Shown here in pieces: positions 7,319 through 14,656 of a DNA stretch of 19,191 nt. The notes beneath the pieces were generated by a model. That model had not been told where the DNA came from. It saw nothing but the letters and a program-made list of their open reading frames with translations, and did no database searches. The DNA is from an uncultured Oscillospiraceae bacterium (lineage in GTDB: Bacteria > Bacillota > Clostridia > Oscillospirales > Oscillospiraceae). The stretch lies in assembly GCA_934646185.1 (NCBI GenBank), contig CAKUEH010000042.1, forward strand, positions 1 through 19,191. The letters are read 5' to 3'. Numbering within the stretch: position 1 is the stretch's first letter; every line of letters starts with the position of its first letter. The position numbers were made by a program, and so were the translations under genes.

Positions 7319-9265
7319 ATGGAACAGGAAAACAGGAATCAGCAGAACGCGGCCCCGCAGGTCAGTCTCGGCGACCAGATCAAGGTCCGCCGCGAGAAGC
7401 TCGCGCAGCTGCAGGCAGAGGGCAGGGATCCGTTTACCATCACCCGCTTTGTCAGCACCACGACCGCGCAGGAAATTAAGGATCATTTCGACGAGATGGA
7501 GGGCAAGCCCGTTTCCATCGCGGGCCGTCTCATGTCCAAGCGCGGCATGGGCAAGGTTTCCTTCTGCGATCTGCAGGACAAGACAGGCCGCATCCAGCTC
7601 TACGCCCGCAAGGACGAAATGGACGAGGCGGAATACAACCGCTTCAAGAAATACGACATCGGTGATATCGTCGGCGTCGAAGGCGAGATCTTCCGCACGC
7701 AGCGCGGCGAAATGTCCGTGCGCGCAAAGACCATCACGCTGCTGTCCAAGTCCCTCCTGCCCCTGCCCGAGAAGTTCCACGGCCTGACCGACAAGGAGAC
7801 GCGCTACCGTCAGCGCTACGTCGACCTGATCGTGAACCCAGAGGTTAAGCGGAATTTCATCATCCGTTCGCAGTTTATCAAACATCTGCGGGATTATCTG
7901 GACAATATGGGTTATATCGAGGTCGAAACGCCCGTTCTCAATACCATCGCGGGCGGCGCGGCGGCAAGACCCTTTATCACGCACCACAATACGCTCGATA
8001 TCGATATGTATATGCGTATCGCGACCGAGCTTCCCCTGAAGCGCCTGATCGTCGGCGGCATGGATCGCGTGTACGAGGTCGGCCGTATCTTCCGCAACGA
8101 GGGCATGGACCCCAAGCACAACCCCGAGTTCACCACAGTCGAGCTCTATCAGGCCTACGCCGATTTCCACGACATGATGGATATCGCCGAAGGCGTCTAC
8201 ACCACGTTCGCCCAGAAATATCTCGGAAGCTATGAGCTGAAATGGATGGGTGAAACGATCGACCTGACCCCCGGCTGGCCGCGGCTGACGATGGTAGATG
8301 CCGTCAAGCAGTATGTCGGCGTTGATTTCGGCGCGATCACCGACGATGCGGAGGCCGTTGCGGCAGCAAAGGCAGTCGGCGTCGAGCTGGCGGAAGCCGC
8401 CGAAAAGACGTGGGGCAATGCGCTCTATGCCTGCTTCGACCAGAAAGTCGAAGAGCATCTGGTGCAGCCGACCTTTATCACGATGTACCCGGTCGAGGTC
8501 AGCCCGCTGACCAAGCGCAGCCCGGAGGATCCGCGCCTGACCGAGCGGTTCGAGTTCTTCATCTGCCGCAGCGAGATGGGCAACGCCTATTCCGAGCTGA
8601 ACGACCCGATCGACCAGCGCGAACGCTTCATGAAGCAGGTCGAGCAGCGCGAACGCGGCGACGACGAGACGGAAATGCTCGACGAGGATTTCCTCACCGC
8701 GCTCGAATACGGCATGCCCCCCACGGGTGGCATGGGCATGGGCATTGACCGCGCGGTCATGCTCTTCACCGGCGCGGACACCATCCGCGACGTCATCCTG
8801 TTCCCGACGATGAAGCCGCTGGATCTGCCGAAGAAGGACGCAGCCAAGGCCGAAGCCGCTCCGGCAGAAGCCAAGAAGGAAGAAGTCATCGACTTCTCCA
8901 AGGTCGAGATCGAGCCGCTGTTCAAGGACTTTGTGGACTTCGAGACGTTCAGCAAATCCGACTTCCGCGCCGTGAAGGTCAAGTCCTGCGAAGCGGTCAA
9001 AAAGTCCAAAAAGCTCCTGAAATTCGTTCTGGACGACGGAACCGACACTGATAGAGTCATCCTTTCCGGTATCCACGAATACTACGAGCCGGAAGAATTA
9101 GTTGGCAAAACGTGCGTCGCCATCACGAATCTGCCGCCCAGACCCATGATGGGCATCGACTCCTGCGGTATGCTGATCTCCGCCGTTCACCATGAAGAAG
9201 GCGCCGAAAAGCTCCACCTCCTGATGCTCGATCCGCACATTCCCGCAGGCGCGAAAATGTATTAA
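7319..9265 (+). CDS. lysS: Lysyl-tRNA synthetase (class II) fused to a C-terminal tRNA-binding domain
   Basis: A 648-residue protein charging tRNA-Lys. An N-terminal extension (1-50) leads to the OB-fold anticodon-binding domain (about 63-150) and the class II catalytic core (about 165-503), with motif 2 GRIFRNEG (255-262) and motif 3 GGMGMGIDR (470-478). Ordinary bacterial LysRS ends about here, near 500 residues. This one continues through an Ala/Lys/Glu linker (about 505-523) into a domain of about 110 residues. That domain ends with VGKTCVAITNLPPRPMMG (595-612) and SCGMLISA (615-622), the signature of the EMAPII/Trbp111 fold usually found at the C-terminus of MetRS. It should add non-specific tRNA affinity or dimerisation. 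The ATG at 7319 follows AAGAGGA. It is co-transcribed with greA and followed by a strong terminator. Confidence 0.95.
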   Translation: MEQENRNQQNAAPQVSLGDQIKVRREKLAQLQAEGRDPFTITRFVSTTTAQEIKDHFDEMEGKPVSIAGRLMSKRGMGKVSFCDLQDKTGRIQLYARKDEMDEAEYNRFKKYDIGDIVGVEGEIFRTQRGEMSVRAKTITLLSKSLLPLPEKFHGLTDKETRYRQRYVDLIVNPEVKRNFIIRSQFIKHLRDYLDNMGYIEVETPVLNTIAGGAAARPFITHHNTLDIDMYMRIATELPLKRLIVGGMDRVYEVGRIFRNEGMDPKHNPEFTTVELYQAYADFHDMMDIAEGVYTTFAQKYLGSYELKWMGETIDLTPGWPRLTMVDAVKQYVGVDFGAITDDAEAVAAAKAVGVELAEAAEKTWGNALYACFDQKVEEHLVQPTFITMYPVEVSPLTKRSPEDPRLTERFEFFICRSEMGNAYSELNDPIDQRERFMKQVEQRERGDDETEMLDEDFLTALEYGMPPTGGMGMGIDRAVMLFTGADTIRDVILFPTMKPLDLPKKDAAKAEAAPAEAKKEEVIDFSKVEIEPLFKDFVDFETFSKSDFRAVKVKSCEAVKKSKKLLKFVLDDGTDTDRVILSGIHEYYEPEELVGKTCVAITNLPPRPMMGIDSCGMLISAVHHEEGAEKLHLLMLDPHIPAGAKMY

Positions 9266-9310
9266 ATATCCGATTTCACACACTTTCGCATCGTAATATT
9301 AAGCAATATC

Positions 9311-9350
9311 AAACCGGACTGCACAGATTCCTGTGCAGTCCGGTTTTTCT
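9311..9350. terminator. Bidirectional terminator between lysS and ohyA
   Basis: A perfect 16-bp stem (9311-9326 with 9331-9346) with loop ATTC lies between convergent genes. The plus strand ends in GGTTTTTCTTG; the minus strand ends in GGTTTGATATT. The plus-strand U-run is the stronger. Confidence 0.93.
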
Positions 9351-9367
9351 TGTCTCAAAAGACTGGA

Positions 9368-11143
9368 TCAAATGATATGGTATTCCTTCAGCAGCTTCTC
9401 GATGTCGGTATCCTTGATTTTGCTGAGGGCTTTTTCAAGGGCTACCTTCTGGACGAGGGAGAGCTTCATGTCGGTGGGCTTTTTGCCGTCGCGGAGCTGG
9501 ACGGTAGCGTTCAGCAGATCGCGCACGTCATATACGCTGCCCCAGACCTCCGGGACGCCGCGGTCAACGTTCAGGAGCGTATAGACAGCCTCCATGCCGG
9601 TGCGCATGGAATACTCGGTCGTGAAGATGGTGTCGCGCGGAGTCTCGGCAAACTGGCCGAGGAAGGCGAAGTTCACAGCGCCGTCGGGCACGACCTTCGG
9701 GCGGTCGCCATAGGCACGCGGCATGAAGAAGGCGTCGATATACGGCATCATGACGGGGACAGTGTTGGCGCTGTTGGCTGCGAGCTCTTCGATCTGATCC
9801 TCGGGCACGCCGATGTGGTACAGCCACTCCATGCAGATCTCCTTGCCGGTGCATTCGCGCATGGGCTTCTTCACATAATCGCCGGGCTTGTCGGTGAAGA
9901 GCGAATAGACCCAGACAAGGCAGTGATCCTTCGGCTGCGCGCGGAACTGCGGCTGGCGGTTGATCGTCCAGCTCATGAGCCAGCTGGAATCCTTGACAGT
10001 GACGATGCCGCCGGTCACGACATGGCCGGTGAACGGGTCGCGTTTGCAGATGTTCTTGATATAGGGAATGATCTTCTGGTCGAGCGTTTCAACGGTCGCG
10101 CTCATCCAGTTTGTCTGCTCGGGATCATAGCAGAATTTATCGGGATGTCCGAAGGCCGGATCCTGCGCGGCGATCTTGCGCCACATATCCCAGCCGCCGC
10201 CGGGTTTGATCTCGGTGTTGTAGGGCGCGGGCTCGTTCTGGCTGCCGCGGGCAGAATTTTCAACGCAGCCGCCGTTGGTGATGAAGACAAGATCGTTTTC
10301 GGTCAGATCGATGGCGTCTTCCCTGCCCTCGCGGATGATGTCGATGCGCTTGGCGAGCTTGCGGACCGGTGTGCAGTCGAATTCCACGTTCACGACCTGC
10401 ACGCCGTAGTGGAACTGGACGCCGAAGCTCTTGAGATACTCGATCATCGGCAGGATCATTGACTCATACTGGTTATACTTCGTGAAACGCAGCGCCTTGA
10501 AGTCGGGCAGACCACCGATGTGGTGGATGAAGCGCTGGATATAGAGCTTCATTTCCAGTGCGCTGTGCCAGTTTTCAAAGGCGAACATCGTGCGCCAGTA
10601 GAGCCAGAAGTTGGAGTTGAAGACCTCATCGTCGAAGAAATCTGTAATGCGCTTATCCTGCAGCTCCTCGTTCGGGGTGAAGAAGAGCTTCATGATCTCC
10701 ATCGCGCCCTTGTCGGAAATGTCGAATTTTCCATCGGTGTGCGCATCCTGCCCGCGGTTGACGGTGGCGCGGCAGAGGGAGTAGTTGGGATCCTCCTTGT
10801 TCAGCCAGTAATACTCGTCGAGGACGCTCACGCCCTCCGTCTCGATGGACGGAATGGAGTGGAACAGATCCCACATGACCTCGAAATGGTTGTCCATCTC
10901 GCGGCCGCCGCGCATGACATAGCCGACATTTTCAAACTTGTAGCCGTCGCAGGCGCCGCCGGGGATCGAATTCTTCTCCAGAATATGCACCCGCTCGCCC
11001 TTCATCTGTCCGTCGCGGACGAGATAGCAGGCCGCCGTCAGGGCCGCAAGTCCGCTTCCGACGATATAGGCCGACTTCTGATCGACGCCCTCCGGCTTTT
11101 TGGGTCTTGCAAACGCTTCATAGTTGCCGCTCGAATAATACAT
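9368..11143 (-). CDS. ohyA: Oleate hydratase (MCRA family, FAD-binding)
   Basis: A 591-residue protein, the usual size for this family. It starts MYYSSGNYEAFARPKKPEGV, nearly the family's invariant N-terminus. The FAD-binding Rossmann motif is YIVGSGLAALTAACYL (26-41). RGGREM (78-83) contains Glu82, the position of the water-activating acid in the S. aureus enzyme. The C-terminal part carries GQFAETPRDTIFTTEYS. It adds water to the cis-9 double bond of oleate and related unsaturated fatty acids to give 10-hydroxy acids (EC 4.2.1.53), a detoxification reaction common in gut and skin bacteria. The ATG at 11143 has a GGAGG site at 8 nt. A TetR regulator is encoded just upstream on the same strand but is separated by a terminator, so this gene needs its own promoter. 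I could not identify a convincing one. Confidence 0.95.
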   Translation of the reverse strand: MYYSSGNYEAFARPKKPEGVDQKSAYIVGSGLAALTAACYLVRDGQMKGERVHILEKNSIPGGACDGYKFENVGYVMRGGREMDNHFEVMWDLFHSIPSIETEGVSVLDEYYWLNKEDPNYSLCRATVNRGQDAHTDGKFDISDKGAMEIMKLFFTPNEELQDKRITDFFDDEVFNSNFWLYWRTMFAFENWHSALEMKLYIQRFIHHIGGLPDFKALRFTKYNQYESMILPMIEYLKSFGVQFHYGVQVVNVEFDCTPVRKLAKRIDIIREGREDAIDLTENDLVFITNGGCVENSARGSQNEPAPYNTEIKPGGGWDMWRKIAAQDPAFGHPDKFCYDPEQTNWMSATVETLDQKIIPYIKNICKRDPFTGHVVTGGIVTVKDSSWLMSWTINRQPQFRAQPKDHCLVWVYSLFTDKPGDYVKKPMRECTGKEICMEWLYHIGVPEDQIEELAANSANTVPVMMPYIDAFFMPRAYGDRPKVVPDGAVNFAFLGQFAETPRDTIFTTEYSMRTGMEAVYTLLNVDRGVPEVWGSVYDVRDLLNATVQLRDGKKPTDMKLSLVQKVALEKALSKIKDTDIEKLLKEYHII

Positions 11144-11162
11144 GATTCATACCTCCATTTAT

Positions 11163-11432
11163 AGCGTCAGTTGACAAGGGCACGCATGCCCACAGGACGC
11201 ACCGGCACGCCTTTCGCGGCGTTATCGTCCTTGACAGGCGACAGCCTGCCTGCGTCCTCTGCCTTGCGAAAAACGTGCCGGAGCGCCTGGCGGGTCTTCG
11301 AATTTTCCCGGAGCATGGACGGCAGATGACAAGGCAGACGAGGCAAATGGGCTGACGCCCATCAACGAGGATAACGCTGCCAGCTGCTGTTCAGGCCCGG
11401 GAAAACCATGTGTGCCCTTGTCAGCTGACGCT
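11163..11432. repeat. 270-bp two-lobed palindromic element upstream of ohyA
   Basis: Its ends are 21-bp inverted repeats (11163-11183 and 11412-11432) matching at 20 of 21 positions, flanked on both sides by TA. The left lobe pairs 11202-11217 with 11266-11281 (14 of 16) and is capped by CAGGC-gaca-GCCTG (11235-11248). The right lobe pairs TTTTCCCGG (11303-11311) with CCGGGAAAA (11397-11405) and is capped by TGGGC-tgac-GCCCA (11348-11361). GCGTTATC (11219-11226) recurs inverted at 11370-11377, so a single long hairpin is an alternative fold. No coding potential was seen. It could be a MITE-like mobile element or a structured RNA in the ohyA leader. Confidence 0.7.
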
Positions 11433-11437
11433 AGTCC

Positions 11438-11481
11438 GGAAACAATGCTTTATGTTTCCCTTTCGATGGTATGAGCATACC
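11438..11481. promoter_or_regulatory. Two inverted repeats between the tetR terminator and ohyA
   Basis: GGAAACA (11438-11444) and TGTTTCC (11453-11459) form a perfect 7-bp inverted repeat with an 8-nt centre. GGTATG-AG-CATACC (11468-11481) is a second perfect inverted repeat. They lie where the ohyA promoter would be expected, so they are candidate regulator sites. No clear -35/-10 pair was found, so the call is positional. Confidence 0.4.
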
Positions 11482-11508
11482 GCAGATCCAGAAAATATAC
11501 CATAATCA

Positions 11509-11544
11509 GAAAACGCCCGGTGATAAGAACCTTATCACCGGGCG
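11509..11544 (-). terminator. Terminator of tetR
   Basis: A perfect 14-bp stem (CGCCCGGTGATAAG, 11514-11527, with 11531-11544) and a 3-nt loop. Read on the minus strand it is followed by TTTTCTG, about 20 bp after the tetR stop. It separates tetR transcription from ohyA. Confidence 0.88.
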
Positions 11545-11564
11545 ATACACTGTTCAGTTTTTTA

Positions 11565-12146
11565 TCAGACCGGCGGATCTGATGTAGGCTTGTCCACGCG
11601 GAAGCGGTCAAGCGCGGCGGCGACGCTGCCGTGGATGACACGGTCAAGGCGGTCGATGATCTCCTTCGGCTCGCCCTTCATGTCGTGCTTGATCCAGTCG
11701 AGCATGAGGCCGACAAAGGCGTATTTATAGACGTTTGCAATAAACGCCTTGTCTTCCTGACGGACGGACATCCCGGCGGCCTGTTCCTCGACCACGCCCT
11801 CGAGCAGGTCATAGGTCAGCTTATAGAGGTAATTTTCGACCTGCTCGCGGCTGACGGAGTGATAGACGTTCATGATGAAGGGCTTGTTTGCCAAGACAGC
11901 CTCGAAGATCTGTTCAAAGCCCTGCTGCCATGTTTCATAGGTCTTCTTGCCTGCCAGCGCCTTGGCCGCATCCTCCTGACACGACCATTCGACCAGATCG
12001 TAAATGTCCTTGAAGTGATAGTAGAACGTCATGCGGTTGATGCCGCAGTCGTCGGCGATATCGCTGATGGTGATTTTATGGAGTGGCTTTTGCAGAAGCA
12101 GATTTTTGAGCGACTGTTCCAGCGCGCGTTTGGTCAGATTGGACAT
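11565..12146 (-). CDS. TetR/AcrR-family regulator (DhaS-like C-terminal domain)
   Basis: A 193-residue protein. The N-terminal helix-turn-helix is ITISDIADDCGINRMTFYYHF (25-45), typical of TetR. The all-helical ligand domain contains YHSVSREQVENYLYKL (95-110) and YAFVGLMLDWI, a pattern of the DhaS-type TetR C-terminal domain. The ATG at 12146 follows AGGAGG. It lies upstream of and parallel to ohyA and divergent from the GntR-ABC operon. Control of fatty-acid-responsive ohyA is the simplest guess, with self-repression through a palindrome in its own promoter. It could instead act on the divergent operon. Neither is shown. Confidence 0.9.
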   Translation of the reverse strand: MSNLTKRALEQSLKNLLLQKPLHKITISDIADDCGINRMTFYYHFKDIYDLVEWSCQEDAAKALAGKKTYETWQQGFEQIFEAVLANKPFIMNVYHSVSREQVENYLYKLTYDLLEGVVEEQAAGMSVRQEDKAFIANVYKYAFVGLMLDWIKHDMKGEPKEIIDRLDRVIHGSVAAALDRFRVDKPTSDPPV

Positions 12147-12179
12147 ATGAAGCCTCCTGCCGAAATTACGTGTATCGTC

Positions 12180-12208
12180 AGCTTATCCGCTTTTTGCGAA
12201 AAAGTCAA
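12180..12208 (-). promoter_or_regulatory. tetR promoter with embedded palindrome
   Basis: Minus strand: -35 TTGACT (12203-12208), 17-nt spacer, -10 TAAGCT (12180-12185). The spacer holds the perfect inverted repeat CTTTTT-gcg-AAAAAG (12190-12204), a probable TetR self-repression site. Confidence 0.6.
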
Positions 12209-12217
12209 GAGACAGGG

Positions 12218-12262
12218 TTGACAGATAAGTGTACTATGCATATAATACAGTCATCAAGTGTA
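12218..12262 (+). promoter_or_regulatory. Consensus promoter of the GntR-ABC operon, with repeated AAGTGTA
   Basis: TTGACA (12218-12223), 17-nt spacer, TATAAT (12241-12246). The heptamer AAGTGTA occurs in the spacer (12227-12233) and again around the expected start of transcription (12256-12262), 29 bp apart. These are candidate half-sites for the GntR regulator; the binding assignment is inference. Confidence 0.88.
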
Positions 12263-12290
12263 TGAGTCTAGTAATACGGTGGTGACGGGT

Positions 12291-12674
12291 ATGGTGTCGT
12301 TTGAGGCGTTCCGGGCAGTGGATGGAACACCTGTGTATTTGCAGATTATCAATTTCATCAAGCGGGGTGCGATCGCCGGGACGATCCGGGACGGAGACGA
12401 GCTGCCGTCGCGCCGGGTTTTGTCGGCGCTGCTCGGCATTAACCCGAACACGGTGCAGAAGGCGTTCCGCCTGTTGGAGGAAGAACATCTGATGGAATCA
12501 CGCACGGGCGCAAAAAGCTGTATGACGCTGCCGCCGGATACGCTGGACGCGCTGCGGCGGGAAGTCTTATCCGATGAGCTGCGCACCATAGCACGGACGC
12601 TGCGGCAGCTTGGAATTTCCCGGGAAGAGGCGCTGCGGCTCATTGAGCAGGCATGGGAGGAGGAAGAGAGATGA
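12291..12674 (+). CDS. GntR-family regulator, YtrA subfamily
   Basis: A 127-residue protein. The winged helix includes VYLQIINFIKRGAIAGTIRDGDELPSRR (split here: PVYLQIINFIKRG, 14-26; DGDELPSRR, 34-42), then LGINPNTVQKAFRLLEEEHL (48-67) as recognition helix. Only a short helical tail follows (about 88-127). This small size and lack of a large effector domain define the YtrA group, which typically heads and represses ABC transporter operons. The ATG at 12291 is preferred; a GTG at 12258 would lie within a few bases of the expected transcript start. Its Shine-Dalgarno (GGTGG) is weak. The stop overlaps the next start as ATGA. Confidence 0.92.
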   Translation: MVSFEAFRAVDGTPVYLQIINFIKRGAIAGTIRDGDELPSRRVLSALLGINPNTVQKAFRLLEEEHLMESRTGAKSCMTLPPDTLDALRREVLSDELRTIARTLRQLGISREEALRLIEQAWEEEER

Positions 12675-13414
12675 AACAACAGCTATCCGTATTTGGGCTG
12701 CATGCGCGCGCGGCGCTGAACCGTCTGCTTTTGGCGGCGCTGGGGCTGCTGGCTGTCGAACTGATCCTGGTCGGCGTTTGCATGATACGCGGAACCGCGA
12801 TCACGCTGGCGGGCAGCGATCTGGAACATGCGCTGCAGTATCCGTTCCGGGCCGGGATCCTCGCGCTTCAGGTGCTGCTTGCGTCCTGTTTCGGCTCAAA
12901 CAGCCGGTACGGCTATACGCTGCGGCGGCTGCGGGTGTCGGAGCGCTGCGTCTTCCTGTGGAGCTGCGCATGCAACGCGCTCTGCTATGCGGTCTTGTGG
13001 TGCGTGCAGATCATGGCGGCTGTGGGCGCGGCGTTCTGGAACGCAAGCAGCACCCGGTACTCGGCAGGCCCGCAGGGCGTGTTCGCGGATTTCTACCGCA
13101 GCGGTTTCCTGCATGGACTATTCCCGCTGGCAGACGGGTATGTGTGGGCGCGCAATTTGATATTCGTGCTGGCGCTTGGCTGCGTGACCGCGCATATGCA
13201 GCTTGGAATGCGCAAAAAGGGCAGCCGCAGCTGGCTGGTCTGCATGGGGATGACGTTTCTGCTGGTGCTGAATCTATCGGTTCCGTATACAGCCGGGAGA
13301 AGCACAGGCATATTCCATGCGATTACGGCGCTGCTTGTCGGGCTCGGCTTTCTGGGATTCGGGCTGACGCAGACACAGGGCGGAAAGGATGGGCTGGCAG
13401 ATGAACTGGCGTAA
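12671..13414 (+). CDS. Membrane protein, putative ABC permease subunit 1
   Basis: A 247-residue integral membrane protein with about six hydrophobic segments (roughly 18-40, 58-76, 95-119, 155-176, 188-208, 214-236). A cytoplasmic stretch SRYGYTLRRLRVSERCVFLW (77-96) resembles the YLMKRL segment of the next protein, suggesting the two permeases are distant relatives. The start ATG at 12671 overlaps the gntR stop and follows GGAGGAGGAAGAG. It probably combines with the next membrane protein and the ATPase encoded further downstream. The transported substrate is unknown. Confidence 0.82.
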   Translation: MKQQLSVFGLHARAALNRLLLAALGLLAVELILVGVCMIRGTAITLAGSDLEHALQYPFRAGILALQVLLASCFGSNSRYGYTLRRLRVSERCVFLWSCACNALCYAVLWCVQIMAAVGAAFWNASSTRYSAGPQGVFADFYRSGFLHGLFPLADGYVWARNLIFVLALGCVTAHMQLGMRKKGSRSWLVCMGMTFLLVLNLSVPYTAGRSTGIFHAITALLVGLGFLGFGLTQTQGGKDGLADELA

Positions 13415-13910
13415 ACGTCTTTCCCGGTACACGCTGCCCGGAATGGGACTGAAATGGGATGCTTTCTATTTTGGACTGCTGTTTCTGGCGATGGTCTTGA
13501 TCGTGCTGTACACGTTTCTGCATGACTATCAGGCTGCGCTGCGCGCGCTCTATGTATATCGCTACGGGACACAGATTTTGCGGCAGGGCGCTGTCATGCC
13601 GACGCTGAATACGCTCCTGCGGCACAAATTCACCGTCTTCTGGGCCTATGCAGTCTTCTGCGCGCTGCGCGCCTTTGCCAATTACCGGTCGTTTTTCACG
13701 GAGACAAAGAGCATTTATCTCATGAAGCGGCTGAAGGATCCAAACGAGCTGCGCAGGCGCTGCATTGCGATTCCGGCAGCGGCCTGCGGCGCGGCGCTGG
13801 TTCTGTTTTTACTGTTGTTAACGGGATTTGTTCTGATTTACCGAAATGGTGTTCCGGCGCGCTGCATGCCGCCGGAGGAAACTTTAAATATCTGGGGGGC
13901 GTTTTTCTGA
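13401..13910 (+). CDS. Membrane protein, putative ABC permease subunit 2
   Basis: A 169-residue protein with a hydrophobic segment at about 22-41 (WDAFYFGLLFLAMVLIVLY), a weaker one near 80-92, and a strong one near 126-147 (AACGAALVLFLLLLTGFVLI). The motif TKSIYLMKRLKDPNELRRRC (102-121) is typical of small permease proteins in Clostridial GntR-ABC operons. The ATG at 13401 is favoured because AAAGGATGGG lies upstream; it overlaps the previous gene by 14 bp. The 3' end overlaps the ATPase start (TGATG). It is shorter than a normal permease, so it may function only as part of a complex. Confidence 0.8.
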   Translation: MNWRKRLSRYTLPGMGLKWDAFYFGLLFLAMVLIVLYTFLHDYQAALRALYVYRYGTQILRQGAVMPTLNTLLRHKFTVFWAYAVFCALRAFANYRSFFTETKSIYLMKRLKDPNELRRRCIAIPAAACGAALVLFLLLLTGFVLIYRNGVPARCMPPEETLNIWGAFF

Positions 13911-14656
13911 TGCTGGAAATCAAAAATCTCTGCAAGCGCTACGGCCAGACACAGGCGCTGGACAACGTGCAGCTTTCTGTCGGGCCGGGCGAGATCGTCG
14001 GCCTGTTCGGCGAGAACGGCGCGGGCAAGACAACGCTGATGAAGTGCATTCTGCAGCTGATCTTATATGACGCGGGCGGCATTACGCTGGACGGCAAACT
14101 GATCACGCGGCAGAACATCGGCAGGTTTTCCTTCGCCACCTGCGAGCACAGCTTCTTCCCTGCCCTGACCGCCAAAGCGCACCGGGAATTTTATGAAGAG
14201 CACTTTGAGACGTTCCTCGGCAGACGCTTTGAGGGCCTGATGGACTTCTTTCAGCTTCCAACGGACAAGCCCATCCGCAGCTTTTCGACCGGGCAGAAAA
14301 ACCAGTTTGAGGTCATCATGGCGCTGTCGCAGGGCGCGGATTACATTCTGATGGACGAGCCGTTTGCGGGAAACGATATTTTCAACCGCGAGGACTTTTA
14401 CAAGGTTCTGCTCGGCATTCTCGAACCGCACGAAACGGTGATCCTGTCGACGCATCTGATTGAGGAAGTGACAGGCTTCATCGGGCGGGCCGTTCTGCTG
14501 CATAAAGGCAGGATTGCAGGCGACATGCAGACGTCAGAGCTGGATGAACAGGGCAAGACGCTGATGGACTATGTGAAGGAGACGTACAGATACCAATCCG
14601 ACCGCGTTTCCAGAGCGCTGACCGAGCTGACCGGCAGGGAGGACGAGCATGCGTAA
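13910..14656 (+). CDS. ABC transporter ATP-binding protein
   Basis: A 248-residue stand-alone ATPase. Walker A is GENGAGKTT (34-42), Walker B YILMDE with Glu150 (145-150), H-loop His182 in STHLIEE. The signature is FSTGQ (125-129) instead of LSGGQ, a divergence frequent in YtrB-like ATPases of this operon type. The C-terminal region lacks extra domains. It would energise the two membrane proteins encoded immediately upstream. The start overlaps the upstream stop by 1 bp behind TGGGGGGCG, and the 3' end overlaps the next gene by 8 bp. Confidence 0.94.
   Translation: MLEIKNLCKRYGQTQALDNVQLSVGPGEIVGLFGENGAGKTTLMKCILQLILYDAGGITLDGKLITRQNIGRFSFATCEHSFFPALTAKAHREFYEEHFETFLGRRFEGLMDFFQLPTDKPIRSFSTGQKNQFEVIMALSQGADYILMDEPFAGNDIFNREDFYKVLLGILEPHETVILSTHLIEEVTGFIGRAVLLHKGRIAGDMQTSELDEQGKTLMDYVKETYRYQSDRVSRALTELTGREDEHA

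Noticed and set aside
6686..9076. A 796-codon open frame on the minus strand opposite greA and lysS
   Set aside because: It is fully antisense to two clear housekeeping genes, has no Shine-Dalgarno or recognisable domain, and long antisense frames are expected in GC-rich coding DNA. The same holds for the long plus-strand frames at 440-2422 and 2403-4343 opposite the ABC genes.
11163..11432. An insertion sequence with a transposase
   Set aside because: The inverted-repeat element is only 270 bp and has no ORF of meaningful length; at most it is a non-autonomous element.
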